A stretch of 64,000 nt of DNA from Archilochus colubris (lineage: Eukaryota; Chordata; Aves; Apodiformes; Trochilidae), in assembly GCA_023079485.1 (NCBI GenBank), contig CM041108.1:5146001-5210000 (forward strand). The letters are read 5' to 3'. The notes beneath the pieces are model-generated. The model was given only the letters and a program-made list of their open reading frames with translations, was not told the origin of the DNA and made no database searches. Shown here piece after piece: positions 45,951 through 59,017 of this stretch. The first letter of the stretch is position 1. Each line of letters begins with the position of its first letter. The position numbers were made by a program, and so were the translations under genes.

Positions 45951-48900
45951 GGAAGGATGTCTGGCACTGCTGACACAGCTGCCAAGCTGAAGGTGGGCAA
46001 TGAGAAATCTCCTGGCCTCAGATCAGCTCCAGCTGGTATGTGTGGTCCTGGGGAAGAGATCTGCTGCAGCTTTATCCCAGGAAGGGGTTTTTCAGCAGCT
46101 CTCTGGTGAGACTCTGTTCATTTGGTGCTGTGGTGGTGAACACGTTTGTTCTTCTGAATCTTGTAAGTAGGAAGGTGACTTACAGTGAGTCTGGAAGGGA
46201 AAGAGGATGTGCCCAATCAGGGGTACATGTTTTCTCATCACTTTCTAAGTATTTGGGGATTTCCTATTTAATCAGCAATTATGGGCCTGGCAATTAATTC
46301 TACAGTGCCCTGAGTGCTGCAGAATGGATTTTGACCTTTCTAACTATCAGGAAATTCTGAAGAGTAATAAAGCTGCTGTAAAGGATTGTAAAATACACCG
46401 ATTTCTTTCCTGGTTTCCTCTGGCAAGCATGAATCCTTATTTTTTTAAACCAGGACCTGTGCATTTCACTTTCTGGTGGGCAAGCTGTAAAGGCTGAGGC
46501 ACTGCAAAGGAAGAAAGGGAATAGGAAAGCTCTTGCATTAAGAAAAGCTGCTCTGAGTGGATTTTGTCTTGCGTTTCTTAGTCATGAGACTCCCACATCC
46601 TTGGGGCATTTCAGAGGGGGCTCTGTCCCCTGTTTTCTTACCCCAAGCCCTTGCAAGTCCTGCAGTGTGTGGCCTGTGCCTGGCTGCATGGAGTTGGCCT
46701 CCTGGGCTCTGCCTTTCAAGTGCTGAGGTTGGTGTTTCTGGATAGTGACTAATGAGGGATGTGATCTGCAGTTTTAGCTGTTAGGAGCCTTTAATAGTGA
46801 ATAAGTAGGTTAATAGGTACTGAGGAAAGAGGGAGAGAGAGGGCTGTGTAATGTGAATTGAGAGAAATGCTCATGTCCAAAAAAAGTACACGGCAGAACT
46901 CGGCTCTTTTCTTCCTGCTCTGATAAAATGCTTCCCTCTGCCTCAGAACACCTTGACCCGAGTCATTTGTGTTTGTAGACGGCAAGTTGGCACAGACTGG
47001 AGAAGAAAAAATAGAGGAGGAAAAATATTCCAAATGCTTCAGCTGAGCTGCAGATTCAGCACTGCCTTGGCTTCCTGCCGGCTTCAAACACAGCAGCAGA
47101 ACCTCTTGTGTTTAGCCCCAAAGGAGCCCTAATTAGTGGAGAAACTGCAAAGCTCTGAACGTGTTTGGGAATGCTTTAGTGCTGTGGCCCCCTGAGGTTC
47201 ATTAAACAAATGAATTCAAAGCAGTCAAATAGCTGGGATCTTCAAAGTGACAAGGACCCCAGTCCCAGAGAAGGCAGCGAGCTGGCATGGCAAGGAAAAG
47301 GTTTTTTTTTTCCTAAAGTGGGTGGAATAAAGGCACCCAGATCTCTGCAGCATGCCAGGGGCTGCTGGACTCCCAGGCTCACCGTGCTGCTGGACATGAG
47401 AATATACATCAAAAGCCCACTTAAAAGATCACTGTTCAGTCTTGGCTTCTCTTCCTCCCTCCTGCCCCAGGACTGCCTGGCCAGGGAGCTGCTTTCTGCA
47501 GGAGGCTGAGAGGAGCCCTGGGGTCAGGTTCTGGATGAGGAGGAAAGGCAAGGCATAGCCAGAGAAGCCCTCAGAAAAGAGCACTGTGATTTAACTCTTC
47601 AATTTAAAGGTCCTTAAGTTGGCATTTACCCTGATAGGAAGGGTTTCTGGATTCTGTGAATGTCTACTCTGTCATGGAAAAGCTTTTTCTTTAATTCAAG
47701 AACCCCCAGCAGATCAATGGATTCTGCTCTGTGAGCTCTGGAAGTGGCTGGAGTTGTGCCAGTGCCAGCATAGAAACTGAAGAAACAAACAGAACAGAGC
47801 TGCCTTGTCCTGATCAGGGAAAATGAAGTTGCTTGGTTTGCCCTTTATCATCACGTACTTGTATTATTATGGGAAACATGACAAGTCTCTCCTGAAGCCT
47901 TTGTTCCTGTCCTGGAAGAAGCCTTGTCCTTTTCTTTAAGTGCTTCCATATGAATACGAGAGATAAACATGAGAAGAAAATTGGTATTCTCACCATCTTT
48001 TGCAGAGGTGGAATCCTGGGGCAGATGGATTAAGTGATGTGCTGTGGCCACAAAGAGGGTCTATTCTGAGCCAAGAATTGCTTCCTAATTCCCAGTCGTG
48101 TACTCCAGCTGCACAGCCAAGTTTCAGCTAAGCTCTGGGCAATGGGAAGCACACCAAAGGCAGCTGGCAATTAACCTCAGTGGTAACTCCATGAATCAGA
48201 GGGAGATCTGGCTCAGGAAGAACACCAGAGAGCATAAATCCAATAAACAAATACCTCCACATTTTGCTGAGGAGAAGGAGCTGAGGAGAAGGATGCTTCT
48301 GGCACTTGGAACCCGGTGAATAATTAGGAGAGGGGCTCCTGCCTTTCACTGCTTTTGGGGGCTGTGGGGTTCTCTATCTCAGAGGACTGATGCAGTCTAT
48401 CTCCTGCTGGTTGCCAGGCTCAGTGGGATCAGTTCAGCAGCTCTGCCCAGTTGGATCTGTGGCCAATCCTTCTTCCTGTGCGTGTCCCCTGGAACAGGAG
48501 CATCCAGGAATAGCAAAGTAATGAATGGTGCTATTTGGAGAGCACATGTGGGCACCAGCACTCCATTTATCAAAGGTGAAGAGGGACTGGAGTTAATTGT
48601 ATACCATGACTTATATTAATATGGCATCAACAACATTAGTTAAGCCTGGCTGTTCAGGTACTGGATGCTGTTAGTTCTCTGGGATGCAAATCTTTCTGAC
48701 TCCCTGTTGTGTCCCAGAAGAAAGTAAAGAGCTTGCCTTGACCCAGCTTCTCTTTCCTGTTTGCTTTGGCCTGGTGCTTCCTCTAGGGAGTGGGTTTTTG
48801 TTCCCTCAGAGGGCAATGATTCCCCCATATGCTGGGGGACAGCTGAGTGAGTGGAAACCAAGGTGTCAGCCAACATAAATCACTCTCCTGTTCTTCCTCT

Positions 48901-51900
48901 AAACATACAAAGTGCTTGAATGTTGCAAATCCCTGACAATCAATCAACTTTATAAACTCTCTGGATTGATTTTTTCCAAGGAAATCCTCCCACTGCAAGA
49001 CCCAGGTTTATTTATATGAATTATACAGTGACTTGTTTAATGACCTACTTTGAGTGATATGAATTCCACAGCATCCATGCAATTTATTATTTAAATGTCA
49101 TATAAATCATGCAGGACAGAGAAAGGGGTGGATGTGTGTGTGGAAGGGAGTAGCTGGCATGGTGCCTGGCAGGAGGGGAACAACACAGGGGGTCAGACTG
49201 AGGTAGTGCTCTGGGGTTTGTACAGAGGTGGAAATGGTTGTTGCTGGACATCTGGGCTAAAATGGGGACCACACAGATGATTTAGAGTGGGTGCTACTGC
49301 TGAAATACTTTTTGGCTGTTGGAGGCAGGGCACAGTCCTCATTTTTTCATTCTTTTCACTGAGTCTCCTCCATAGAGCTCCCTCCACAGCTGTCTCCATT
49401 TTTGGTAAAGTTTTTGGGGTAAAGAGAAAGAACTCATCTTACTTTAAATGGAAAAGTCTCCATCTCCTCTGGTAAAGTCACTTATCCTCCTTCAGGAGAA
49501 AATGGTGACCAAGGTGAGCAGCTATGGATCCCAAGGGAGGTACATCACTACATTCTCATTTTTTGAAGGCACTTGACAGTCAGTGCCAGACTCAGACTGG
49601 TTCATGGCTCTGTAATGCTGCAGCCTGATCATTCAGCAAGGCAGAAATAGTGTTTTTCAAACATACAGGAATGCTGAAAGCTGGCTAGAAACTCTTCTTT
49701 CTCCCTGGCCAGCTCTGCCTAGGTATTTCCAGTTATTTCTACCAGCACTCTGAGGGGCCTCAAGCCCATATTCATCATGGGTACTGCTCCACAAAGGCTG
49801 TACTGAGAAAACAGAACTGGTTTTGGGCAGAGCTGCAGCACAAGGTTATGGGAACCAGCCTGAAATCCTGGCTCCTAGGAGCTGGTGGGACTTTTGCCAC
49901 TGATTTAATTGGAGCCAGAATTTGCTGTCACCAACAGTGTTAAAAGCAGGAGCTAATACAAGGGTGTGAATGCAGAGGTTTGCTGAAGCATTTATTTCAG
50001 CAGCAAGGCCCAGGTTTGCTTCTCTAAGAGTGCTCTGGGTGCTGGTGGAACTTCCCAGGGACTGCTGGGGTGGCAGTGGCATGAGCCAGTGTCCCCTGTG
50101 CCCACACAGGAGAGTTGGCAGCTCTCTTTGGGAAGTTCTCTTTGGGCTTAGGATTTCAGCTGGAGGCTCTGTTTGTTTGCAGGGGAGCTTTGTGCCATGT
50201 CTGGGGAAGGAGAATAACAGCATGGTACAGTGTTCTCCTGACACCATTTACAGGGAAATCAGAATGTATCAGCCACAAATCTGCCCGTGCTACGTTTGTT
50301 CAAGTTAATAAATTATGCTGAAGAATAAATAGATGCTAAATTGCATCCTAGCCTGGCCAGAACTTTTATCTTGCCTGTCAGGACTGTGTAATATTAATTA
50401 TAGCCTGCCTCAGATACCCTCAGAGAGAGCTGGCAAGTGGCTGCAGCAGTAATCTGTGGCTCTCCTAGCTCTGGTTTGATTTTTCATTTAATCAATGCTC
50501 GATAAATCTGTAATCTCTTGAGTCTGCACATGTGTTTAATGTATCTAGGGGGTGACCTATTTAAATTCCACTTTAAACCATCCCATCATGGGACTGGCCA
50601 CTTGGATTTCTACTTTTGTAGCATCACAGTAGCAGGCAAATTCCTCTGTGCTTTCCAGTGACCTTTGTGAAGCCCAGGGAGGCCCTAAGAAGAGGATTTG
50701 GAGGATAAAGCAGGACAAATCTTTTCAGAAGTGTTACAGAGGTTGTTTGTTGTCCATTGAAGCCCCTTTCCTTCCTAGGAGCAAAAAATATCCCGTGGGA
50801 AGTGCCCCGAAGAAGAGGTGCTGCTCAGCTGAGGGTGTGGAGCAGAGCCCTTCCCTGGGTCGTGTCTGTCCCTCTGGCTCATCAGGGGCTGTGGGTTTGG
50901 GACCCACCTTGTCTGTGTGGTGCAATCAAGATGAGCCATCCCAGATCTTTTGTGAATCATTTCCAGGTTCTTTTGTGTTGCAGGGTTAAGTTTTGATGGG
51001 CATGGGCTGACTGCCCCACCTGTTCTGTGAGCAGATCTAAAAGAGGTTTAAACATGAGCCCTTCCAGGTGCTTGCAGCATCAGGGGGGTGTTCATCTCCT
51101 TGAGGTGGCCCCCTGAAGGTGAGCATGACACCAACTTCATCAGCACAGCTTGTGCAAAGAAGTGATGCTGTGAACCCAGCATCAGGTCAGGGGGATGGAT
51201 GGGCAGGGCTTGGAGTTCCTGAGCTGGGTGTGCGCCAGGTTTCTGGCAAGACCCCTGGTGAATATTCAGAGATGGATGCATCAGCATGGAGTATTTGTAG
51301 TGCTGCTGGCAGATTATTCATGTCTTAAGGATGCTCTGTGCTAGAGGGCACCTCTAGACCATTGACTTTAATAGTTACTGATGACTGATAGAATGACAGA
51401 TGGATTTCCTGCTCTCTGGTAATGCTTTATCAGCCCAGACCACAGTGATCTTTGCTTATGGCCCTGAACCCAGGCATTTTATCTGCAACTAAGTTACTCC
51501 TCTCAGCCTCTTTATCTTCAGGAATGCTGGTTCTGAGTGAAATGGATTAAGAGGCCATGGTTTTCATTGCAAATAAACAGGTGATGAATTGTTATGCTAA
51601 GGAAGGAGATGTGTTGTTTGTGTATGGTTGGTAGTACAGTTTAACCTCCCTGCAGACTCCTTTCTCCACTGAGCATTATTTGCACTCGAAAGAACAGATT
51701 TCATTATTTCATGGGTTAAGAACCTGGCTTGTTTGCTTTGTGCTTCTTTTAATAAACTTGGTCTAATAAATGCTAATTGCTCTTAATGCCTTAAATTAAT
51801 TACAGTAATTTTCACTGCCCCTCTGTATTTATGCCACATCATCAAAGGATCACCATGGCAACTTGCTCACCAGGGTGAGCATCCACATTCAGTGTTTCCC

Positions 51901-52738
51901 TGGGCCTGGAAACAGCACAGCCTCTTCCCTGCCCTCTTGGCTGGTGGTTTGCAGGGTGAGGAACTCGGAGCAGTTGGGGATCCAGGGGTCTTGGTGCTAT
52001 GAAATGAGCTGGGAGCAGCGCCCAGGTCCTGCCTGACCTGCTGGGTGGGCAATGTCCCTCTCTTGGGTTTGTAGAGCAGGGATGAACCCAGCTCCCTCAG
52101 GCATCCCAAGCATTTTGGGATCCACTGATGGAAAGGAAAACTGACTTGCACTTTTGTGGCTAGGATTGATGCTGTGTGAGCTCAGTGCCCTCCAGATTCT
52201 CCTACCGAGATCAGACATCCCAGGTCCTAGGAGTCTGCTTATCTCAGCAAAGGCTCTCGTGCAGGGAGATCTTGGCACTGCCACAGGAGTGCAGCAGTGT
52301 TGGGAGGGAAGGAGGGAGGCAAGAGAAACTTGGTAGAGCCAAGGAGAGGGAAGTTTGTGTGTCTGGAGTCTTGGAGCCTGAGGGAGGAGCAGGGTTGGGG
52401 ACAGAGCCCCTGGAGGGGCTGTAGAGGCTTCTGCTGCAGATGTGGCATCCCAGCTGGCTTGGAAGGAAGGGATGAGCAGCTGGGGCATTTGTGTTTCTGG
52501 GGCAAAGCTGAGGGAAGCCTAAAGCTGGAGTGTGGCTGAAAGGCTTTGAAGTGCACGTTTCCTCCTTCAGCTGCAATCTGCTCCATTTCCACTGAAGCTG
52601 CAGCTGCACCGGCTCAGCTCTTTGGTCTTTGGAGTGCGAGCTATTAATTATTTAATATCAATTTATTATTGATTATTGCCTGTGCCAGTTGTCCTGGAGG
52701 GACCTGGCAAACGGCTAGCACCAGGTTAATAAAAATAA

Positions 52739-52740
<2 letters not shown>
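45951..52740. other. Gene-poor region with AT-rich islands
   Basis: No supported exon. Contains an MIR-like relic near 48.0 kb and several AT-rich patches with TAATTA-type cores (near 50.4 and 51.75 kb). In human the corresponding interval is the desert between PLET1 and NCAM1. Confidence 0.5.
48003..48118 (-). repeat. MIR-like SINE relic
   Basis: The plus strand reads ggggcagatggattaagtga, gtgctgtggccacaaagagg and cctaattcccagtcgtgtactcc. These parallel the reverse complement of MIR (gaggttaagtgacttgccca, then ctgactcccagtcctgtgct). Match judged by eye. Confidence 0.45.

Positions 52741-52782
<42 letters not shown>
52741..52782. repeat. Trinucleotide microsatellite (AAT)14
   Basis: Perfect aat run of 42 nt. 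Minus-strand open frames here read poly-Y, poly-L or poly-I and are artefacts. Confidence 0.98.
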
Positions 52783-52783
<1 letters not shown>

Positions 52784-55700
52784 GGGCAGGTGCCAGGCTG
52801 GGACACACAGGCACCTGGGGGTGATGGGGCTGCTGGGCAGCACTTGGAGGGTTTGATCCCTGAAGGTCGCTGCCAACTGAAACCATTTGATGGATTTCTC
52901 ACCCTGTCCCTGCTGCCAGGGGAGGTGGCAGGGGGCTGCCGGCTTTCCCCTCCGTGCCAGCAGATGGCAATCCTTGCCCAGGCAGTGCGGTGGCCACGGT
53001 GATGGCCGGGGAAAGCCAGCAGCTCCTTTTCTGATCCACACAGAGCTGTGGAGCCCAGGAGGATGAGTGCGGTGCTCCTGGCAGAGCATCCATAAATCTG
53101 AGTCCTTCCCAGCACATGGCGAACCCCCCCGAGGAGCTGGAGCTTCCAGTGGCTCCTGAGCAAAAGATTCAGGGGGTTCCAGGAGAAGTGGGAAAGCCTC
53201 ATTTCCCCACAGCCTCCTGCTCAGAGCTGGGGTGGGCTGCCAGGGTTGTCTATCATCCATAATTTACAGCTTTGCTGCAGTGGTTCTAAGTCAGTTGGCT
53301 TTGAAATTTTAATATGAAGGGAGGAAATGCTGTTATTTTTTCTGCTTTCCTTGTATGCTTTTGGCAGGAGACTTAAAGGGACAGAGTTGGGATTAATAAA
53401 TTGGAAAGATGGAAACCAAAATGACAGGCTGTCAGCAGATATTCAAGCACACTTTCTGCACAAATAATTTACCACTGGGGAAAGGAACCAGTGCCATACA
53501 GGCAGTCAAGAGAAGGGGTATTGGCAGTGTGATGGGAAATGTGCTAATCTGGACCTGTCACCTCAGTTCCTTGCTCTGACCCAGAATTCCTGCATGAACT
53601 TGGTCCGAACCCTTTGCATTTTGTCTGCATCCATTTTCTGACTGCAGAGCAGAGCCTCAGCCCCTCGGAGGGCCCTGAGCTGAGGGGTGATGTCTGTGGC
53701 TCTTTTGGGTGAACAGCAACTGTGGCCAAAAGCTCCTGAAGTGGGCATTGTACCTGGGATATGAAGAGGCAAGGATGGGGCTGCTTAGTGCCATCAGTGA
53801 TGAGAGCATCTCCATTCCTACACTCCCCCTCATTCCCCTTCCACATGGGTGTCCCAGCTCAGCAGCTGCACTAGTTGGGGGAATATATTCTGCTTTTCTT
53901 CCTTACTGTTTGGGTTTTTTTCATGGGCCAGTGACTCTGATTCTCAGAGCTGGCTGCCCTTGGTGGGAAAACTAAATGGGAACATAGGGCAACAAATGAA
54001 GCAGTAATTGCTTCAGTGGCTTTTGATGAACTCTTGCAGCTGAGCAGGAATTTGTCCAGTGTGTAGGATGCACATGCATTTTCCCATGACATTTGTTGCA
54101 AGAGGTACAAAGTCCCAAGGGGTTTTTCTCTGAAAATCTTTCTAGAAGAAGAGTGGGTCTCTTTCTCCTGACAGCTGCTTGGAATTTGCTGACACACACA
54201 TGGTCCTGGGAGATCATTGCACAGCTTGGGTATTTTAGGGCTATCCAGAAAGTGGCCAGGGCATTTTCTTTGCCTTTATTATTCTCTGATATTCTGTGAC
54301 TACTCCTTGTGAATGCAGCAGCAAAGGCAGGCGATGTTTTTCTGCCAGAAAAACTCCTGCATCCAAGAGCACTGATGCTTTTTCAGGGGCACACAGCAGA
54401 CTCCAATGTCTTTAAAAAGAATTTGTGGTGCTGGTGTGTGCCTGTGGGCTCAGCAGGAGTTTGAGATCCCTGGAGGTTACCCCTTAGGTACTAGAGAACC
54501 AGCATTATAACTAGATTTAAAAGCAGCATTTGTATGGATGGGCACATGGCCTAGAAACATGATGGTCTGCAAAGTTTTGTGTTTTCCCAGCTTCAGAAGG
54601 AGGAAGAATTATGCCCTTTTCTATTATGAGCATTTTCAGCACCACTTTATCTGGATTTCTGCAGTCCTGTTTAAAATGGCCTCCAGCACAGAGAGGGAAT
54701 CTTTGCTGCAGATTCACTGCCAGGAACTCCTTTTGTGCTGTTAAAAACAGTATCTTTTAAAATTGACTTAAAAGCCATTGGACTCCTATTTTTGTTCAGC
54801 CTCTGCCTCAAAAATACTCGCGGATTTTACAGTAAAATCTTGAAACATTTCTTGTGTTATTACATTAATAATGTTTTCCAGGTCTTCCAGGTTTTCCAGG
54901 TACAGTCTGTAGCTGAACCATTTCTGGTACCATTATCATTTAAGAGCCAGTAGGTGCTGTAGAATTGCAAATATCATGGATAACTTCCTTCTGACAAGGA
55001 ACCTTGAGAGCTGGCTGTCCAGGTCTGGATTAGCAGGATGGGATTTTTGTTTTGCCAGATTTCTCTTACAATGCATTTTCAGTAGCTTTCTGCATCTTGG
55101 GCCCTCTGGTTTTTAGTACTGTGGATAAAATCTCTTGGGATAGTCCTGTGATATGTGCCACACGTTTGAGTCAGATGTTGATGACTCTGGATGGAAAAAA
55201 GAAGAGTTTAAGAAGTGGGGACCTTTCCAAAAAGGTATCAGAAGAACAGCAAAGGCACTAAGCTCTCATTCAAGTACTCTGGAAGAAGAGAGTGCAGGAA
55301 AGGGTCATAGAAGGAACCAGTGGTATAAAAAAAGGGAAAAGTAGGAAATCTAAAATCTTGTCAGTGGTTCTACAGCAGATTGGACTTGAGGTCCTTAGGA
55401 GTAAAGACACAGGCAGCAGCTGCAAGGATGTTGCTCTTCCATCATCACAATTTGCCAACAGTAACAGGCTGTGAGTTTATTTATGTAAATTCCTGGTAAG
55501 TAACAAGTGCCATTAGAACAGCAAAGTGCATCAGAATTTGCATTAAAAATATCCTGTTCATTAAAGTTGCTTATAATTTCCTCTGTGATCCACAGCTTTG
55601 GGAAGCTGAAGCTCTTTTACCCCTTCAGTCCTATGAGTTAAAAGACAGCAGTTTTTGTCTTGGAGCCTGAAAAATGATCATCAGAAGGAAATTGTTACTC

Positions 55701-56231
55701 TTAAGAGCCTTATTGCTTATTAATGAAGTTAATTAAATGGATCTGGCTAAGCTAAGGATAGTGTGAAGCCTGAGTGCACGCATACGTATTCCCTGGTCTG
55801 AATACTGCACTCAAATTAATCCAAGAGTTGATGTAGACAGTGGCTAATGTCTGGGAACTGCTCTTCAGCTGCTAATGAAGACAGCTGCCTCCTTTAATCT
55901 TCCTTTCAATATAATGTAGATAAAAAGATTCCAGGTCAACACTTGCAATAGAGCAGCCTTACAGGAGCATTAGGTACCCAAGAAATACCCAAAATAGATT
56001 AAGGTGGTGGAGGATCCAGGCTGTTCCCTTGCTTCTGACTTAGCCAAAGGAAAGCAAAGAGCTGGAGCTGGGCAAGGAGCTGAGCTCAGCAGTGGTGCAA
56101 AGGAAGGGTTAAGTGCATGGGCAGTGAGGACTCTTGAGTGCTGGGATGGTGAGATGCTCTGGGCTCCTGAAGTTACCAAGTGGGATCTGGGGAATTTTTG
56201 GCTGAAGTATCTCCCTCAGCCTTCTGTCTGT
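52783..56231. other. Gene-poor region
   Basis: Unique DNA with no supported exon. A small imperfect repeat of ttccaggt units is at 54878-54903. A TTAATTAA-type AT-rich patch lies near 55.72 kb. Confidence 0.5.
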
Positions 56232-56372
56232 CAACTGTGGGTGCTTGTTGGACTTGGGAGTCTGGGAACATAATACAGGACCCAATCAATCAAATCAAGC
56301 ACCCAAACCAACTGTGGGTGCTTGTTGGACTTGGGAGTCTGGGAACATAACACAGGACCCAATCAATCAAAT
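56232..56372. repeat. 77-bp tandem duplication (about 1.8 copies)
   Basis: Unit starts caactgtgggtgcttgttgg and repeats at 56309. The copies differ by one base in the shared part (aataca versus aacaca). Confidence 0.93.
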
Positions 56373-58982
56373 AGAGGGAATGGTCCTTTCTCTCTATTCC
56401 CTTCTAGCCCTGGATGGAGCCCAGCTCCCCTGGATCTGAGGAGCAGGAGGATTTGAAACAGGCATGTGAGAGATTCCATGAGTGATATCTCTGTTTAAAT
56501 AACAAGAATATGAAGCATGAATGGCACATTCCATCTTGTTCTGGAACAGGTTGGTTTGATGTGTGCAGAGCAGTCCTGGGGTGCAGCCCCAGTGCAGGGG
56601 GTGCAGCAGAACTCTGCCCCTTCATCTGTGTAGGATGGACCAGCCTGGCCTGGCACCCCAGAGCAAGGTGTGGAGGGATAACAAAAGCATGGAGTATCAA
56701 CAGTCAACCAGAAAAAGCTAAGCTGGCCTGAAAACCTGATTACTTTCTGCAGTGCTGAACTTCAGCAGGAACCATCTGAATGGGTTCCAAATAAACACCT
56801 GAAAAAACCCTTAGGCTTTTCTTATAGCTGCTTGTTCTTAAAAGCTGAATTCAGTGACACCACTGATCATCAGAGACACTGTAGGTACACCCAAAACCAT
56901 GGCAGGAGTTCATTTATGGAGCTATTGTATGGACAGCTGGGATTCTGCCCTACATATCTGGTGAGGAGATGGTGGAGAGGTGACTGGGAGCTTGTGCCAC
57001 CTCTCAGCCTACTTCAGTCTGTTCTGCAGAGCAGTGGATGTGTCAGAGCTGGGAGTTCTCTCAGATGGGATTAGGCTGAGAAAAGCTGCCTTCAGTTTGC
57101 CCTAGAGGAAGAAGGAATTGAGACAAAAACAGAACAGAGAAACCAACCAGGACAGTGATGGCAGGGGGAGAGGAATTCCTGGTGCATTTGTTCTCTTCAT
57201 TGCAGAACTGAATTCATTACCTGGACTTAAGTGATGACAGACTTTTTCTCTCCCAGAGGACCCAGTGGCTCATGAGGGGACCATTATCCAGGATTATTTG
57301 GCTTGTCTTTTGATGTCACATTCTCCATTTGTTGGTGTCCAAGCTCTAACATTCTGTGGTTCTGTGGTGTGATGATGCAGGAGAAAGACACAACTGAAGC
57401 AGGCTGCTGATACCCAGGCATGCAACTGCACTCTGTCAAATTTGCCTCTGTGGGTAGCTGTAAGTACATGAAAATGCTGATCTTCACTGTGTGGAAGGAA
57501 GTGGAAAATCCAGTCCCTTAAAACTGGGTTCTCTGAGCTCTCTAATTGTGACTGTGCTGCTCAGACTGGAGTTTTGCCACAGTTCTCAGAAAAAAAACAG
57601 CTTGGGTTTTGCTGATTTTCCCTGCCCTTTTCTGCTGCTGGTGCAGGCTGCTGTGACTGATTTATGTGGGGCTTTGCTTGCTTTGCCCAAGTAGCTCTGC
57701 TTCCTTGGGGCTTTGACTTAAGCCACTGGGTCCAGGTTTAACCAGGGGCTGGAATGGAATCACAGAGCTTTGTGCACTGCTTAAAATCTCAACTAATTGG
57801 TGCCATTGTGAGAGGCAGACACCACTGATTTCTAGAGGCTGTGATTTCCTGTGAATATAGGGGACTGGGAGAACTCAGCAGTAGCTATAGTTTGGTCTTA
57901 ATGCAGCTGACTCCCTGTGAGGCTGGAAAATTACAGATAAACTTCTCCTGTTGGCAAGAATCCCTGGCTGATCCCAGGAGATTTACTTAGTTAAAAGTAA
58001 GTATTTAATGCAAGTTCTTTCCTTGCCACCTGTTTGCTGGATTGTAACAGTTTGTTTGCCTCGAATTTTTAAATATGGGAAATGATCTGTTGGAGGGAGC
58101 AGGATGCAAACATTGCTGTCTCAGGTGCCAAGTTCTGGTTTGGAGTTCAGGGTGGTTCCACCTGCCCAGCAATGGAGGTGCCATGGGCATAGACAAGAGG
58201 TTGGTGCTTTGAGTGATCCTTGCACAGAGTCCCAGGGTTGCCAGAAATTGCTTCCAGAAGCAGCTGAATTCCCTCACTAAGAGCAGAAATTAGGATATCA
58301 AAGACTCACCTGCCAAGGGGTGGGTTAGCTCTAACTCTATTTTTTTTTTTAACACGTTGGAATTGTTATCACTGCTAAGTCTTCCTTATTGCTTAAATGA
58401 ATCCTCAAGCAAGATCACTGCTCAGTAAATGTTAAGATATTTTTCTGCCACCCTTGATTAGTTCCAATGTCCTCTCACTGCTTTAAAATTAATAGCCTCA
58501 TTCAAAACAAGATAAAAGTGCTGCTGGGAGGAGAGGAGAGAGGCACTGATGTGGGCCACATGCCAGAGCAAGGTTTCCCTGGGAAATTCTCCTGAGCCTT
58601 GTTCCTCTGGTTTGGAGTGTTGCAGCTGGGACCTGGCTCTGCTGCAGCCCGGTGCTGCCGGCAGGATCTCCAGTCTGTGTCTGCAGAAGCATCCTTATCC
58701 CCAGGAGGTGACCCCGAGGCTGTGCCAGCTCCTCCCACCCCCTCCTCCTGTGCCCCCCGAGGCAAGGAGCAACCCCACAGCTTCCCCTTGGTGCCTGCAC
58801 CAGGCTCCTGGTTCTGCCAGAGCACACTTAGGGATGGGCTTCCCACAAAACCGATGCGGGGATGGATGCTCCCTGCTGCCTGTTTCTGCTGGGGCTGGAG
58901 ATAAATCTCACTCGTTTGGATGAATACACAAGGGGAAGGAATTCAGAAAGGAAAAACGCCGTGGTGATGTTCGGCTTAGCTT

Positions 58983-59017
58983 GTTGCTATGCAACATCGT
59001 GCTGTAGCCATAGCAAC
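58983..59017. promoter_or_regulatory. Pair of RFX X-box-like motifs
   Basis: GTTGCTATGCAAC (58983-58995) and GTAGCCATAGCAAC (59004-59017) lie 8 nt apart. The second fits RYYNYY-N(1-3)-RRNRAC. The first has the two half-sites with one mismatch. Confidence 0.5.

Noticed and set aside
52715..53260. 181-codon minus-strand frame with a poly-Tyr run
   Set aside because: The run is the (AAT)n microsatellite, and the rest matches nothing recognisable.
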